From contig JAJFVF010000014.1 of the NCBI GenBank assembly GCA_021371935.1, positions 1 through 64,000 of the forward strand: DNA of 64,000 nucleotides, written 5' to 3'. The position numbers were made by a program, and so were the translations under genes. The DNA comes from a bacterium. GTDB taxonomy: Bacteria; Armatimonadota; UBA5829. Below are positions 26,052-34,797 of this stretch, piece by piece (position 1 is the stretch's first letter; each line of letters begins with the position of its first letter). Below the pieces are notes generated by a model. The model was not told where the DNA came from. It did not search any database and was given only the letters and a program-made list of their open reading frames with translations.

Positions 26052-27195
26052 ACGCACTCGCCGGTCAATAGCATGGCTTTACTCATTTCCGTATAAGGAT
26101 AACTGTATACTGAGGCAGGCAATCGCATCGCTGGCCGAGGCAGGTTATGACGTCACTATATATGATACTTGCTTCAGTCGATGGATCGATACTGCAGCCG
26201 ATGCATCCTATACTCACAGATATTTTCCGGCGGTCTTTGCATACGGACGCCTGAAATGCAACCCGTTCGTGCGGATGGCTCTTCGACTGTTCGCTTCACG
26301 CCATGACCTCATTGTCGCCAGCATGCCCGATACGGCGCTCATCGGCCTGATTGGGGCAAGGCTTCATCGGATTCCGTTGATTTATTACCCGTTCGAGATG
26401 TGGGGTGAGGACAACAGCGGCTTCAGCAAATCTTCGAAATGGCGAAAGATCGAGGACTATCTGCTGCAAAACAAGACATCCCTGGCGGCTGTCGTGACGC
26501 AAAATGAATACAGAGCGTCCGTTTACAGGCACAGTCGCAGATGCTGTGTCGAGCCGGTTGTCGTGCGAAACTACATGCGTTCCTGCCTAGTGAGCCCGGC
26601 TGGGACTCTCAAACACAGGCTTGGGGTATCGCAGGATGTGAAGGTTGTTGTCTATGAGGGATCCATCCAGCAGGAGAGGAATTTGGTCGAACTGGTGCGG
26701 GCTGTCGAGTATTTTCCGCCCAACAGCGTGCTTGCTCTTATCGGACCTGTTTACGAAGGCTACAGGCAGGAGTTGATGGAAGCCATAGCGTCAAGTCCGG
26801 CAGCAGATAGATGTATCATTCTGCCGCCGGTTGCTCATGAAGACTTGCTGGCTTTGGTTTCAGATGCCGATGCGGGAGTGCTCATGTACGCCCCCATAAA
26901 TCTCAACAATTATTACTGCGCACCCTGTAAACTCAGCGATTATGTAATTGCAGGCATTCCTGTGATCGTTCCGGCATTTCCTCCTCTTCATGATGCCCTT
27001 GCCGAGTATGATATCGGCACATGTTTTGATGAGCAATCATCCCGCTCGATTGCCGCGGCGGTCACCAAAGTGCTCGAAAGGCCAAAGGATTCTTGGCGAG
27101 AGGCTCTAAATGCCGCCCGCAGGCAGATGGTGTGGCAGACTCAGGAGCCTGTGCTGCTCTCCATAGTTCAAAATTCACTGGATGGAAAGATATGA
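26044..27195 (+). CDS. GT4-like glycosyltransferase
   Basis: 383 residues, GT-B layout. The C-terminal part shows the nucleotide-sugar-binding order: VVVYEGSIQQERNL, VLALIGPVYEGY, then a KLSDYVIAGIPVIVPAFPPL segment that resembles the E-x7-E region of GT4 but lacks the usual second glutamate. The N-terminal half contains a poorly conserved acceptor domain. It may be a divergent GT4 enzyme. Located between a methyltransferase and another transferase-like gene with ATGA overlaps. Confidence 0.7.
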   Translation: MTKRTRRSIAWLYSFPYKDNCILRQAIASLAEAGYDVTIYDTCFSRWIDTAADASYTHRYFPAVFAYGRLKCNPFVRMALRLFASRHDLIVASMPDTALIGLIGARLHRIPLIYYPFEMWGEDNSGFSKSSKWRKIEDYLLQNKTSLAAVVTQNEYRASVYRHSRRCCVEPVVVRNYMRSCLVSPAGTLKHRLGVSQDVKVVVYEGSIQQERNLVELVRAVEYFPPNSVLALIGPVYEGYRQELMEAIASSPAADRCIILPPVAHEDLLALVSDADAGVLMYAPINLNNYYCAPCKLSDYVIAGIPVIVPAFPPLHDALAEYDIGTCFDEQSSRSIAAAVTKVLERPKDSWREALNAARRQMVWQTQEPVLLSIVQNSLDGKI

Positions 27196-28040
27196 GCACC
27201 GACTACACAATTATCGTGAGCACATGCGACGCATACGAAGACGTCTGGTATCCGTTCTTCAAGCTCTTTTCAAAATATTGGCCGGACTGCAGGCAGCGTA
27301 TTTTGCTCACAACAGAAGAAAAAGAGTTTTCATATGGCCAGTTGAAGATAGACTGCGCGAAGGTGGGTAAGAGTCTTCGAGGCAGGTCACTGCCGTGGGG
27401 CGAGTGCATGATTCGAAGCCTGAGCCGGGTGGATTCACCGACTGTCCTGATGATTCTTGAAGATTTCTTCCTCTGCGGCAATGTGGATGCCGGGCAGATC
27501 GAATCGCTGGTTGATGTGATGGTGCGAATGAAGTGCACGCATATCGGCTTGACTCAATATGCGAAAACCGGGCCATTTCATACCACTGATGACCCGATGT
27601 TGTGGAATGTGGATCGCAAGGCCGATTATCGCATCAATTTGCAAGCGGGATTGTGGGATACGACTGGATTGCGCGGACATTTGCGCTCTCGAGAGTCTGC
27701 ATGGGACATGGAGATATGGGGGTCCATTCGCGCTCAAAAAATGGACGATCTTATAATGTGCGTCAACAAGGACTGGCTAAGTTCGGGCAAAATTCCACCC
27801 ATTGTTCCGTATGTATCGAGCGGGATTAGGCACGGACGCTGGGAGCGACACGTGGTCGTGGACTTGTTTAGGTCTCATGGGATCGATATGGATTTTTCTA
27901 AAAGAGGCTTCACAGACGAACTGCCGGCTGATACCCATTTGGATGCGAAACGCCTGACGCTGAGCCATATATCCAAGAGCATCAGGTGTCGCTGCAATTG
28001 CATGATGCGTCCGATTGTCCGATATATGCATCTGAGGTGA
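27192..28040 (+). CDS. Putative GT-A-like glycosyltransferase of unknown family
   Basis: 282 residues. It starts with TIIVSTCDAYEDVWYPFF, a GT-A-like first strand and helix, followed by a possible metal-site segment MILEDFFLCG around residue 97. The rest has no motif I recognise. ATG 27192 overlaps the preceding stop (ATGA) and is preferred to a long upstream extension inside the neighbouring gene. Its position in a run of glycosyltransferases supports a transferase role, but the fold assignment is tentative. Confidence 0.5.
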   Translation: MSTDYTIIVSTCDAYEDVWYPFFKLFSKYWPDCRQRILLTTEEKEFSYGQLKIDCAKVGKSLRGRSLPWGECMIRSLSRVDSPTVLMILEDFFLCGNVDAGQIESLVDVMVRMKCTHIGLTQYAKTGPFHTTDDPMLWNVDRKADYRINLQAGLWDTTGLRGHLRSRESAWDMEIWGSIRAQKMDDLIMCVNKDWLSSGKIPPIVPYVSSGIRHGRWERHVVVDLFRSHGIDMDFSKRGFTDELPADTHLDAKRLTLSHISKSIRCRCNCMMRPIVRYMHLR

Positions 28041-28044
28041 TCTC

Positions 28045-29007
28045 ATGGCGGACTACAGGCGGGCAATGCCCTACAATATCGACTTCGTGATACCCGGTTT
28101 CGAGAAAAGCTATCCGGCAGGCATGTTTCGCGCTTTGTCATTGGAGCCGAATGATTGCGCTGAATGGTATCGTGAGTTTGTGGCCGGTGTTACCGATGCC
28201 ATCGGCAAACGCTACCTTCCTGTATGCCGCCTGGGCGATGGGGTCTTCGTATTTGTTCTGGGCCGATATCTCGACCCCATCAGGGCGCGGCATGAGGATG
28301 CGCTGAGATATATCAAGCGCCGGAGCCTGAGCATGCTCAAACAAGTCATCAGGCCAAACAAGTGCAGAGAAGGATTCGACAACAACAGCCCCTGGGGATT
28401 TGGGATATATACCAATGAGGAGTGGGTGGAGTTGAGGAAGAGCTACCCCATGATGCTGCGCGAGGTCTCCAAAGTTGGGTTCGTATGTCCCCATTTCACT
28501 TATCGTGATAACCAGTTCTGCCAGCAGTATTTTATCCCTATGACCAGATGGTTTAGAAGAAACCGGATCGAACTTACTCCGCAAAACTACTATCCATTCT
28601 ATTTCGTCTATGGCCTTTTGAACGGTCCCGGTCGCTCTGAACTTCTCGGCGGACGGCGAGTCCTTGTGGTTACAAGTTATGACGATGCAAAAGCACGGCG
28701 CATTGAAGCCGGACTCAGGCGCGAAGACGCACAGGACGTGCAATTCGTTCAGATAACCATGAACCGCTCTCTTTATGACCGCATAGACCTTTCAAATGTG
28801 AAACTGCCGGTGGATGTGGTTTTGGTCGCAGCAGGGCTCGGCGCAGTCAATGTCCTGACACAGCTTAAAGTTACGGGCACGCTGTGCATTGATGCGGGAT
28901 ATGCACTTGAATGTATAGCAAACCCGGAAAGGGAGAGGTCGCTGGAGAGAGCACGCACATTCTGCTGGCCGGATTTCGAGCGGCAGGGGGACTATACGCC
29001 GATATGA
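28045..29007 (+). CDS. GT-D-fold-like (DUF1792-type) protein
   Basis: 320 residues. LPVCRLGDGVFVF near residue 57 resembles the D-x-E signature region of the GT-D glucosyltransferase fold (usually RxGDGE), and the C-terminal AAGLGAVNVLTQLKVTG followed by IDAG resembles the closing block of that family. The glutamate of the signature is Val here, so activity is uncertain. ATG 28045 has GAGGTGA. Sits between a GT-A-like and a GT4 gene, overlapping the latter by 4 bp. Confidence 0.5.
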   Translation: MADYRRAMPYNIDFVIPGFEKSYPAGMFRALSLEPNDCAEWYREFVAGVTDAIGKRYLPVCRLGDGVFVFVLGRYLDPIRARHEDALRYIKRRSLSMLKQVIRPNKCREGFDNNSPWGFGIYTNEEWVELRKSYPMMLREVSKVGFVCPHFTYRDNQFCQQYFIPMTRWFRRNRIELTPQNYYPFYFVYGLLNGPGRSELLGGRRVLVVTSYDDAKARRIEAGLRREDAQDVQFVQITMNRSLYDRIDLSNVKLPVDVVLVAAGLGAVNVLTQLKVTGTLCIDAGYALECIANPERERSLERARTFCWPDFERQGDYTPI

Positions 29008-30245
29008 GAACCCGCATTCTGTTTGTACATCATGGGAGTGCACTCGGAGGAGCTTTCCTGAGTCTGTTATACCTTTTACAGGCTCTCGATGAGGATCGTT
29101 ATGAGTGCACAGTGTGCAGCGCCGAGAAAGATAACGATGTCATAAAAAAGTTCACAGACAGCGGTTTCGATACTTGCATGTGTGCACTCAAGCGTTTTGC
29201 GCACACTACCCTTGGTCAATTTGATCTCCTCAGATACTCTGGCTGGCGGGGAATCGGATCATGGTTTGCCGACTATGGTCCCGCCATGTCACGCTTCAAG
29301 CAAACAATCCAAGATATCCGACCCGACCTGGTTCATCTCAACTCGCTCACACTGGCTCCGTATGCGCGCGTATCTCATGATTTAGGTGTTCCGACGGTGG
29401 TGCATGTTCGCGAACCAGTGCTCGAAGGATACCTGGGTCTGCGCAAAAACTGGTTGCGCGGCTTGCTGGAAAGCCATGCCGATAAGGTAATCGCGATATG
29501 TAAAGACAATCTGGATCGCCTGCACATCGAGCAGGGCAAAGGGGTAGTTATTTATAATCCTGTCGATTTCGGCAAGTTTGATTGCCGTCACGATCAGCGT
29601 TCGGCGCGAAAGCAGCTCGGAGTCCCGGAAGAATCAAAGGTCGTGCTCTTTGCAGGAGGGACCGTTCCATTGGTCAAAGGGCTCCATGAGTTTTTGCAGG
29701 CGATGAGTCTTGTATGCAAGCACGAACCCGATATAGCCTGCCTGATGCCTTCGTTTAAGGTTCCACAATTGCCGGCGGAGCGGGTTTGGAATGTACGCAG
29801 ACGCACCGCATGGCTGCTGGGCCGATATCGGTACTCGGACAAATTGGCTGCGATGACGGCAAAAAACGGCCTGCGCTCGCGAATCATAGGCGGGGAATTT
29901 TCATATGAGATCGAAAAATGGATTGCCGCAAGCGATGTCGTATGTGTCCCGCACATTCAGCCTCATTTTTCCCGCACGGTTATGGAAGCAGGCGCGATGG
30001 CAAAGCCGGTCGTCGGCTTTCGGATAGCCGGAGTGGAGGAAGTGGTCCGTCACGAAGAGACAGGTCTGCTTGTGGATGTTGGAGATGCATGTGGGCTTGC
30101 TGATGCCGTGCAGAGGCTCTTGAGTGACGCCGGTCTGCGCGACCGATTGGGACAAGGCGGCCTGCAGCAGGCAAAAAGACTGTTCGATGCCACCACGTCT
30201 GCAGCGCGTGTTGGGGGGGTATACGATGAACTACTGCGACTATAG
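29004..30245 (+). CDS. Glycosyltransferase family 4
   Basis: 413 residues. N-terminal ILFVHHGSALGGAFLSLL, central hinge HVREPVLEGY, and a GT4 donor domain: VLFAGGTVPLVKGLHEFL, VCVPHIQPHFSRTVMEAGAM, PVVGFRIAGVEEVV, ETGLLVDVGD. The E-x7-E pair is partly degenerate (SRTVMEAGAMAKP). ATG 29004 overlaps the previous stop (ATGA); the reading frame upstream of it lies inside the preceding gene. Cytoplasmic, donor unknown. Confidence 0.87.
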   Translation: MRTRILFVHHGSALGGAFLSLLYLLQALDEDRYECTVCSAEKDNDVIKKFTDSGFDTCMCALKRFAHTTLGQFDLLRYSGWRGIGSWFADYGPAMSRFKQTIQDIRPDLVHLNSLTLAPYARVSHDLGVPTVVHVREPVLEGYLGLRKNWLRGLLESHADKVIAICKDNLDRLHIEQGKGVVIYNPVDFGKFDCRHDQRSARKQLGVPEESKVVLFAGGTVPLVKGLHEFLQAMSLVCKHEPDIACLMPSFKVPQLPAERVWNVRRRTAWLLGRYRYSDKLAAMTAKNGLRSRIIGGEFSYEIEKWIAASDVVCVPHIQPHFSRTVMEAGAMAKPVVGFRIAGVEEVVRHEETGLLVDVGDACGLADAVQRLLSDAGLRDRLGQGGLQQAKRLFDATTSAARVGGVYDELLRL

Positions 30246-31575
30246 GGATCATTCCACGCTCAATCTCTCCAGTCTGCTTCGCATGCAAAATCTCGTGCTT
30301 ATAGTGCTGATCTACTCTGGTTTGATGCACGAGTGGTATTTCAACAGACTCCCAGCAATTATGGCGGTTGCTCCGCTGGTTCATACATACTTCAACAACA
30401 TTCTACTTTTTCCACTGCTGCCTGCGTGGTGGCTTCTCAGGCGTAAATCGAGGAAATGGGATGCGATCGAGCGGGAGTATATGTCCAAAGTGCTGCTGCT
30501 TTCGTTACTGATGCTGATAATTGTTGCAGTTGAGAGAATACACGTCAGCCGATATGACACCGATCCTTCCCTGCTTTCATGTATTCCATTAATGATGCTG
30601 CCGGTATGGATATGTATGGGCATATGGTTTACACGCGATCTGCACACCACTGCAATCCTGCTGCACAATCTCGCGCTTGCAGGTGCAACAGCTTCAGTCA
30701 TCTCGTTCGCGCTGCGCATGATGGGGTTCTCATATAATAGTCTGCTGGGTCCAATGTATTGGCCGTATCATTACATTGTTGCGTTTGGGTTCTTTTATTA
30801 CCTCTCAGTTTGGCTGCTTGGTGATAGAGGCAGAAAGCAAAACGCAATAGGTATATTGGCCTGCTCATTGGAGATGCTGCTCACATTTGAGAAAAGAATG
30901 ATTGTCAGCACGGCATTAGGGATTTTGGGTCTTGGAATCACTTGGGCTATCCTTGGCCATGGCATGCGGCAGCTTTTGGTACGCAGATTTGCAATGCTCG
31001 CGGCGTGTGTCGGAATATTGGCATTGGCTGTCAATATTGCAACAACCGGCAACCTGGTAGTGATAATCCAAAACATTTTTGCGACTCGGTGGATTTCGTA
31101 TTCAGACGTACAAGGCGCAAACAGCAGTGTTTTGACCATAGCCGATCGTTTGGGCTCCGGCAGGCTGGAGATGTGGAAGGAGATTCCTTCGCGCATCGCT
31201 GAAAGCCCATGGGTGGGCAGCGGATTATATCCTTTGTTCGAGGGTGCAAAAGTCACTCACAACGGCTTTATCGACGTTTTGCTTTCGGTGGGGATCGCGG
31301 GACTATTGGTGCTTGTGGTGGGCGCAATATATTGGGCGGCTGCAGTTGCAAAAAGCAGTCCAGGCAGGGAAGCTGCACCTTTGCAACTTACATGCGTCTC
31401 TTTTATTTTTTGCACATTTGGAGGATGGATCGGTCTGTCGGCATGGATGTCGTTTCCGACGCTGAATATCTATTTATGCCTGCTTTACGGAATATCTTTG
31501 GGTCTGGCGGCGCGCACTCAACGCCGTAAAAGCAGGCTGACCAGTGATGTGTCGAGACTCAAGGTAAGCCGATGA
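30226..31575 (+). CDS. O-antigen ligase / polymerase family membrane protein (WaaL/Wzy-like)
   Basis: 449 residues with about ten to twelve membrane helices. The large loop contains DRLGSGRLEMWKEI, PWVGSGL and THNGFIDVLLSVGIAG, the pattern of the Wzy_C/WaaL domain with conserved Arg and His-Asn. These enzymes join lipid-linked glycan to lipid A, or polymerise repeat units, in the periplasm. With an ABC exporter in the same operon, a ligase role is more natural; with the Wza-Wzc system nearby, polymerase remains possible. ATG 30226 has a run of seven G's as ribosome site and overlaps the previous gene by 20 bp. Confidence 0.82.
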   Translation: MNYCDYRDHSTLNLSSLLRMQNLVLIVLIYSGLMHEWYFNRLPAIMAVAPLVHTYFNNILLFPLLPAWWLLRRKSRKWDAIEREYMSKVLLLSLLMLIIVAVERIHVSRYDTDPSLLSCIPLMMLPVWICMGIWFTRDLHTTAILLHNLALAGATASVISFALRMMGFSYNSLLGPMYWPYHYIVAFGFFYYLSVWLLGDRGRKQNAIGILACSLEMLLTFEKRMIVSTALGILGLGITWAILGHGMRQLLVRRFAMLAACVGILALAVNIATTGNLVVIIQNIFATRWISYSDVQGANSSVLTIADRLGSGRLEMWKEIPSRIAESPWVGSGLYPLFEGAKVTHNGFIDVLLSVGIAGLLVLVVGAIYWAAAVAKSSPGREAAPLQLTCVSFIFCTFGGWIGLSAWMSFPTLNIYLCLLYGISLGLAARTQRRKSRLTSDVSRLKVSR

Positions 31576-32870
31576 GCGCAAGCGAACCGGAACATTTAAG
31601 GCTGACGTATCCTCGCGTGCTTTCGATCAATTCCCAACCCATCGGAAAAAACTGCGCGACAGGTCTGACGATGGCCAGCTTGTTTCGCAACTGGCCCAGT
31701 GACCACCTTGCGCAAATTCATCTGGACGAACACGACTCAAGTTCTATGACATGCCTCAAGTCGTCATGGCAGCTCAGACGTGAGCATCTGCGCATGCCTG
31801 CCGTGTGCAAAAGGATCATCTCGGAACCCTGCTCGTCAAGAGTGCTGAGGCGTGTGATTCTTGCCCTGGCGCGTTACTCGTCACACGAACTGTCTGCTCA
31901 AATGCGCAAATGGATATCCGATTTCAATCCGGATGTCATTTACTCAGCGCTGGAAGACCCATACATAACCAGACTGGTCCTGGATGTATCGAGGCAATTC
32001 TCGATACCGGCGGTCCCGCACTTTATGGACGACTGGATGCGGACTCCGTTTGACCGAAACCAGTGCACTGATCCGCTCAGAATCAGATTGGTGCGTGATT
32101 CACTGTTCCTGATACGCAAATCTGCAGTCAGAATGTCGATAGGCGCTGCGATGTCCAAGGAATATCAGCGGCGTTATGGACGCCCGTTTGTCCCTTTTAT
32201 GTGCTGTGTGGACACACACACTCATCCTGTATATCCAAATCCAAGCGTTCGCAGCCCGATGGTCTTTGCATACATCGGCGGTCTTCATCTGGGACGTGTA
32301 AGCCCGCTGCTCGATATCGCTGAGGCTCTAATGGATCTGGGAAGTCAGGGATTTATGGGTGAGATCGTCATATACGCACAGGACGGTCGCGGTGCAATTG
32401 ATCCATGCCTGCTGAACCATCCGGCAGTCCGCCCTGCTTCCATAGATGAGATTAAACTCAAAAACACAAGCCATACGCCGATCGACTGTCTTATCCATGT
32501 CGAGAGCTTCGAGCCGGATATAATCGAATACACCCGTTACTCGATGTCATCCAAGTTGCCATGGATGATGGCGACAGGCATTCCCATCTTTGCCTACGGA
32601 CCGGTAGAAGCATCCACTATGGAATATATCAAATCTCACGGATGCGGCATGGCTATAGACAGGCGTGATAGTGCGCTGCTTACTTGTGGGCTGCGCCGTC
32701 TGATGACTGATACGGACTTGCGGGCATCGCTGGGAGCCAGGGGTAGACAAGTCGCCGAAGCCAATCACGAAGTGTCAATCGTATGTGAGTCGTTTCGCAG
32801 ATCATTGGTGAATGCAGCATCAAGCGCAATTGTTGACAATAAAGCGACAGCTCGCCACGCTTTATTCTAG
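31572..32870 (+). CDS. Putative GT4-like glycosyltransferase
   Basis: 432 residues. Start at the ATGA overlap with the ligase gene. N-terminal SINSQPIGKNCATGLTMASLFRNW is typical of GT-B enzymes that sense a lipid-linked acceptor. A PHFMDDWM segment in the middle and a C-terminal KLPWMMATGIPIFAYGP with SLGARGRQVAEANH resemble the donor half of GT4. Best described as a divergent GT-B transferase. Last gene before the candidate leader RNA. Confidence 0.68.
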   Translation: MSASEPEHLRLTYPRVLSINSQPIGKNCATGLTMASLFRNWPSDHLAQIHLDEHDSSSMTCLKSSWQLRREHLRMPAVCKRIISEPCSSRVLRRVILALARYSSHELSAQMRKWISDFNPDVIYSALEDPYITRLVLDVSRQFSIPAVPHFMDDWMRTPFDRNQCTDPLRIRLVRDSLFLIRKSAVRMSIGAAMSKEYQRRYGRPFVPFMCCVDTHTHPVYPNPSVRSPMVFAYIGGLHLGRVSPLLDIAEALMDLGSQGFMGEIVIYAQDGRGAIDPCLLNHPAVRPASIDEIKLKNTSHTPIDCLIHVESFEPDIIEYTRYSMSSKLPWMMATGIPIFAYGPVEASTMEYIKSHGCGMAIDRRDSALLTCGLRRLMTDTDLRASLGARGRQVAEANHEVSIVCESFRRSLVNAASSAIVDNKATARHALF

Positions 32871-32872
32871 TT

Positions 32873-32958
32873 TTGGAAGGGGACTAAGGGGGAATCATCA
32901 AGAAGTCGCTGCAGCGATAAAGCCGAGTCGATCCGGCAGCGTAACCGTTAGTTTCCAA
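32873..32958 (+). ncRNA. Candidate structured 5'-leader RNA (three-way junction), class unknown
   Basis: The 99-bp gap before the epimerase gene folds on paper into a closed junction. TTGGAA (32873-32878) and ACTAA (32883-32887) pair exactly with TTAGT (32948-32952) and TTCCAA (32953-32958), an 11-bp closing stem with a GGGG bulge. Inside are two hairpins: TCGC/GCGA (32906-32917) and GCCG/CGGC (32922-32937). The junction strands are purine-rich (GGGGGAA, ATAAAG). The next gene's GGGGGA ribosome site at 32961 begins two bases after the closing stem, well placed for control of translation. It does not match a riboswitch consensus I can recall with confidence. Confidence 0.5.
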
Positions 32959-32969
32959 TTGGGGGATAT

Positions 32970-33893
32970 ATGAAAGCCTTAGTTACGGGCGGGGCTGGTT
33001 TCATCGGTTCAAATCTCACCGGACAACTGCTCGCTGGCGGACATATAGTAACTGTTCTGGATAATCTGTCTTCCGGCTATCGGTCAAACCTTGAAGCATA
33101 TCCACAGGCACGCTTTATAGAGGGCGACATACGAGACGAAAATGCAGTATCTCGGGCTATGGAGGGTGCTGAGGTTGTCTTTCACCTGGCCGCATCGGTG
33201 GGTAACAAACGCTCTATAGACCATCCCGCAGATGATGCGGAGATAAATGTTATCGGCACTCTGCGCATACTCGAAGCGGCGCGTAGAATTGGCGTTCACA
33301 AGATAATTGCATCGTCATCGGCAGGAATATTCGGTGAGCCCATGCGTATTCCACTCGACGAAGACCATCCGGTGGAACCCGGCTCGCCCTATGGATGCAC
33401 CAAGCTGTGTATGGAAAAACAGTGCCTTGCCTACGCAAATCTATATGACATCGAAACCGTGTGTCTGCGCTATTTCAATGTTTACGGCATGCGTCAATAT
33501 CATGATGCCTACGGAAACGTTATCCCTATCTTTGCTTTTCGCATGCTGCGTGGTCAGCCACTGACAGTATTCGGTGACGGCGAGCAGACCCGTGATTTTG
33601 TCAACGTCCATGACATTGTTCAGGCTAATATCAAAGCTGCCCTCAGCCCAGGAGTTTGCGGAGTGTTCAATATCGGCAGCGGCACAAAGATCACTATCAA
33701 CGAACTTATCTCACATCTGATACGCCTATCCGGCATCGAGCCGAAAATAAATTATACGCATCCTCGCCCCGGCGATGTCTATCATAGCATGGCCGATATC
33801 TCTGCCGCCAGAAATCAGATCGGTTACGAGCCTGTGGTCTCAATAATTGATGGGCTGGCGGAATATATTGTCTGGGCGAGAGGCTGCATATAA
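32970..33893 (+). CDS. NAD-dependent nucleotide-sugar epimerase/dehydratase (GalE/WbpP-like)
   Basis: 307 residues, extended SDR. NAD motif VTGGAGFIGSNLTGQL, VFHLAASVGN, catalytic Tyr-Lys in SPYGCTK, RYFNVYG, and GDGEQTRDFVNVHDIV, the pattern of C4 epimerases of UDP-glucose or UDP-GlcNAc and near relatives. ATG 32970 has GGGGGA upstream. It is the first gene after the structured leader and precedes the L-FucNAc/QuiNAc genes, so it may set the level of another amino- or uronic-sugar donor. The exact substrate cannot be told. Confidence 0.85.
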   Translation: MKALVTGGAGFIGSNLTGQLLAGGHIVTVLDNLSSGYRSNLEAYPQARFIEGDIRDENAVSRAMEGAEVVFHLAASVGNKRSIDHPADDAEINVIGTLRILEAARRIGVHKIIASSSAGIFGEPMRIPLDEDHPVEPGSPYGCTKLCMEKQCLAYANLYDIETVCLRYFNVYGMRQYHDAYGNVIPIFAFRMLRGQPLTVFGDGEQTRDFVNVHDIVQANIKAALSPGVCGVFNIGSGTKITINELISHLIRLSGIEPKINYTHPRPGDVYHSMADISAARNQIGYEPVVSIIDGLAEYIVWARGCI

Positions 33894-33906
33894 ATCGGAG
33901 ACACGG

Positions 33907-34797
33907 ATGTTTATACTGGTTCTCGGCGGAGAAGGAATGCTCGGGCACAAGATGTTTCAGGTCTTGCGGAAGCGATATCCGGATACGTCATGCAGTGTTT
34001 TGGGCCGCTTGGATGATCCATTTTACAGCAAAATAGACATATACCGGCACGGATATGTATACGAGCGTGTGGATGCCACAAACATTGCCGATCTTGAGAA
34101 GAAGTTATGTGAGTGGAGACCCGCATTTATTGTAAACTGCATCGGAATCGTAAAACAGAGATCGGAAGCAAATGCACCGATTCCAAGCATTACATTGAAC
34201 TCACTTCTGCCTCACAAACTCGCTCAGATTGCCGCACAATGGAATGGAAGAGTCATACACTTCAGCACTGACTGTGTCTTCAGCGGTCTGCATGGCAGCT
34301 ACACGGAGAATGACCATTCGGATGCTCAAGACCTCTATGGCAAATCAAAATTTCTCGGCGAACTGATTGATGATAACGCTCTCACGCTCCGCACATCGAT
34401 TATCGGTCGAGAGCTTTCGCAGTTCAGGTCTCTTTTGGAATGGTTTCTGGCTCAACGCGGCAAGTGTGTGCACGGCTACAGAAAGGCATTATATTCAGGG
34501 GTGACGACTAATCATCTTTCGGAACTGGTCGCGGACTTGATTGCCGACTACCCGACACTCTCTGGCCTCTACCAGCTGACAGGCCGCACAATTAGCAAAT
34601 ATGAGTTGTTATGCCTGCTGCGCGATGCGTATGACATGGACACACAGATCGTTCCGGACGATGAAGAGTGCTGCGACCGGAGCATGATCGGCGATAAATT
34701 CAGATCGGCCACAGGCTATGTCGCTCCGCCGTGGTCGGAACTCATCAGTGAAATGGCAGGCGACCCGACTCCATATGAGGACTGGAGGAACCGATGA
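33907..34797 (+). CDS. RmlD-like nucleotide-sugar reductase (FnlB/WbvR-type)
   Basis: 296 residues, SDR of the RmlD group: VLGGEGMLGHKMFQVL, VNCIGIVKQ, HFSTDCVFSG, and the catalytic pair in LYGKSKFLGE. In UDP-L-FucNAc synthesis (FnlB/WbjC) the enzyme usually carries a C-terminal cupin-like extension, absent here. The short form is closer to the reductase that leads to L-rhamnosamine and L-quinovosamine. It reduces the 4-keto group of the product of the next gene. ATG 33907 with GGAGA; overlap ATGA with the following gene. Confidence 0.8.
   Translation: MFILVLGGEGMLGHKMFQVLRKRYPDTSCSVLGRLDDPFYSKIDIYRHGYVYERVDATNIADLEKKLCEWRPAFIVNCIGIVKQRSEANAPIPSITLNSLLPHKLAQIAAQWNGRVIHFSTDCVFSGLHGSYTENDHSDAQDLYGKSKFLGELIDDNALTLRTSIIGRELSQFRSLLEWFLAQRGKCVHGYRKALYSGVTTNHLSELVADLIADYPTLSGLYQLTGRTISKYELLCLLRDAYDMDTQIVPDDEECCDRSMIGDKFRSATGYVAPPWSELISEMAGDPTPYEDWRNR

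Noticed and set aside
32873-32958. Assignment of the leader RNA to the c-di-GMP-I or c-di-AMP riboswitch
   Set aside because: Short pieces such as AAAGCC and GGGGGAA are shared, but the rest of the conserved junction and receptor sequences are not present, so no class is claimed.
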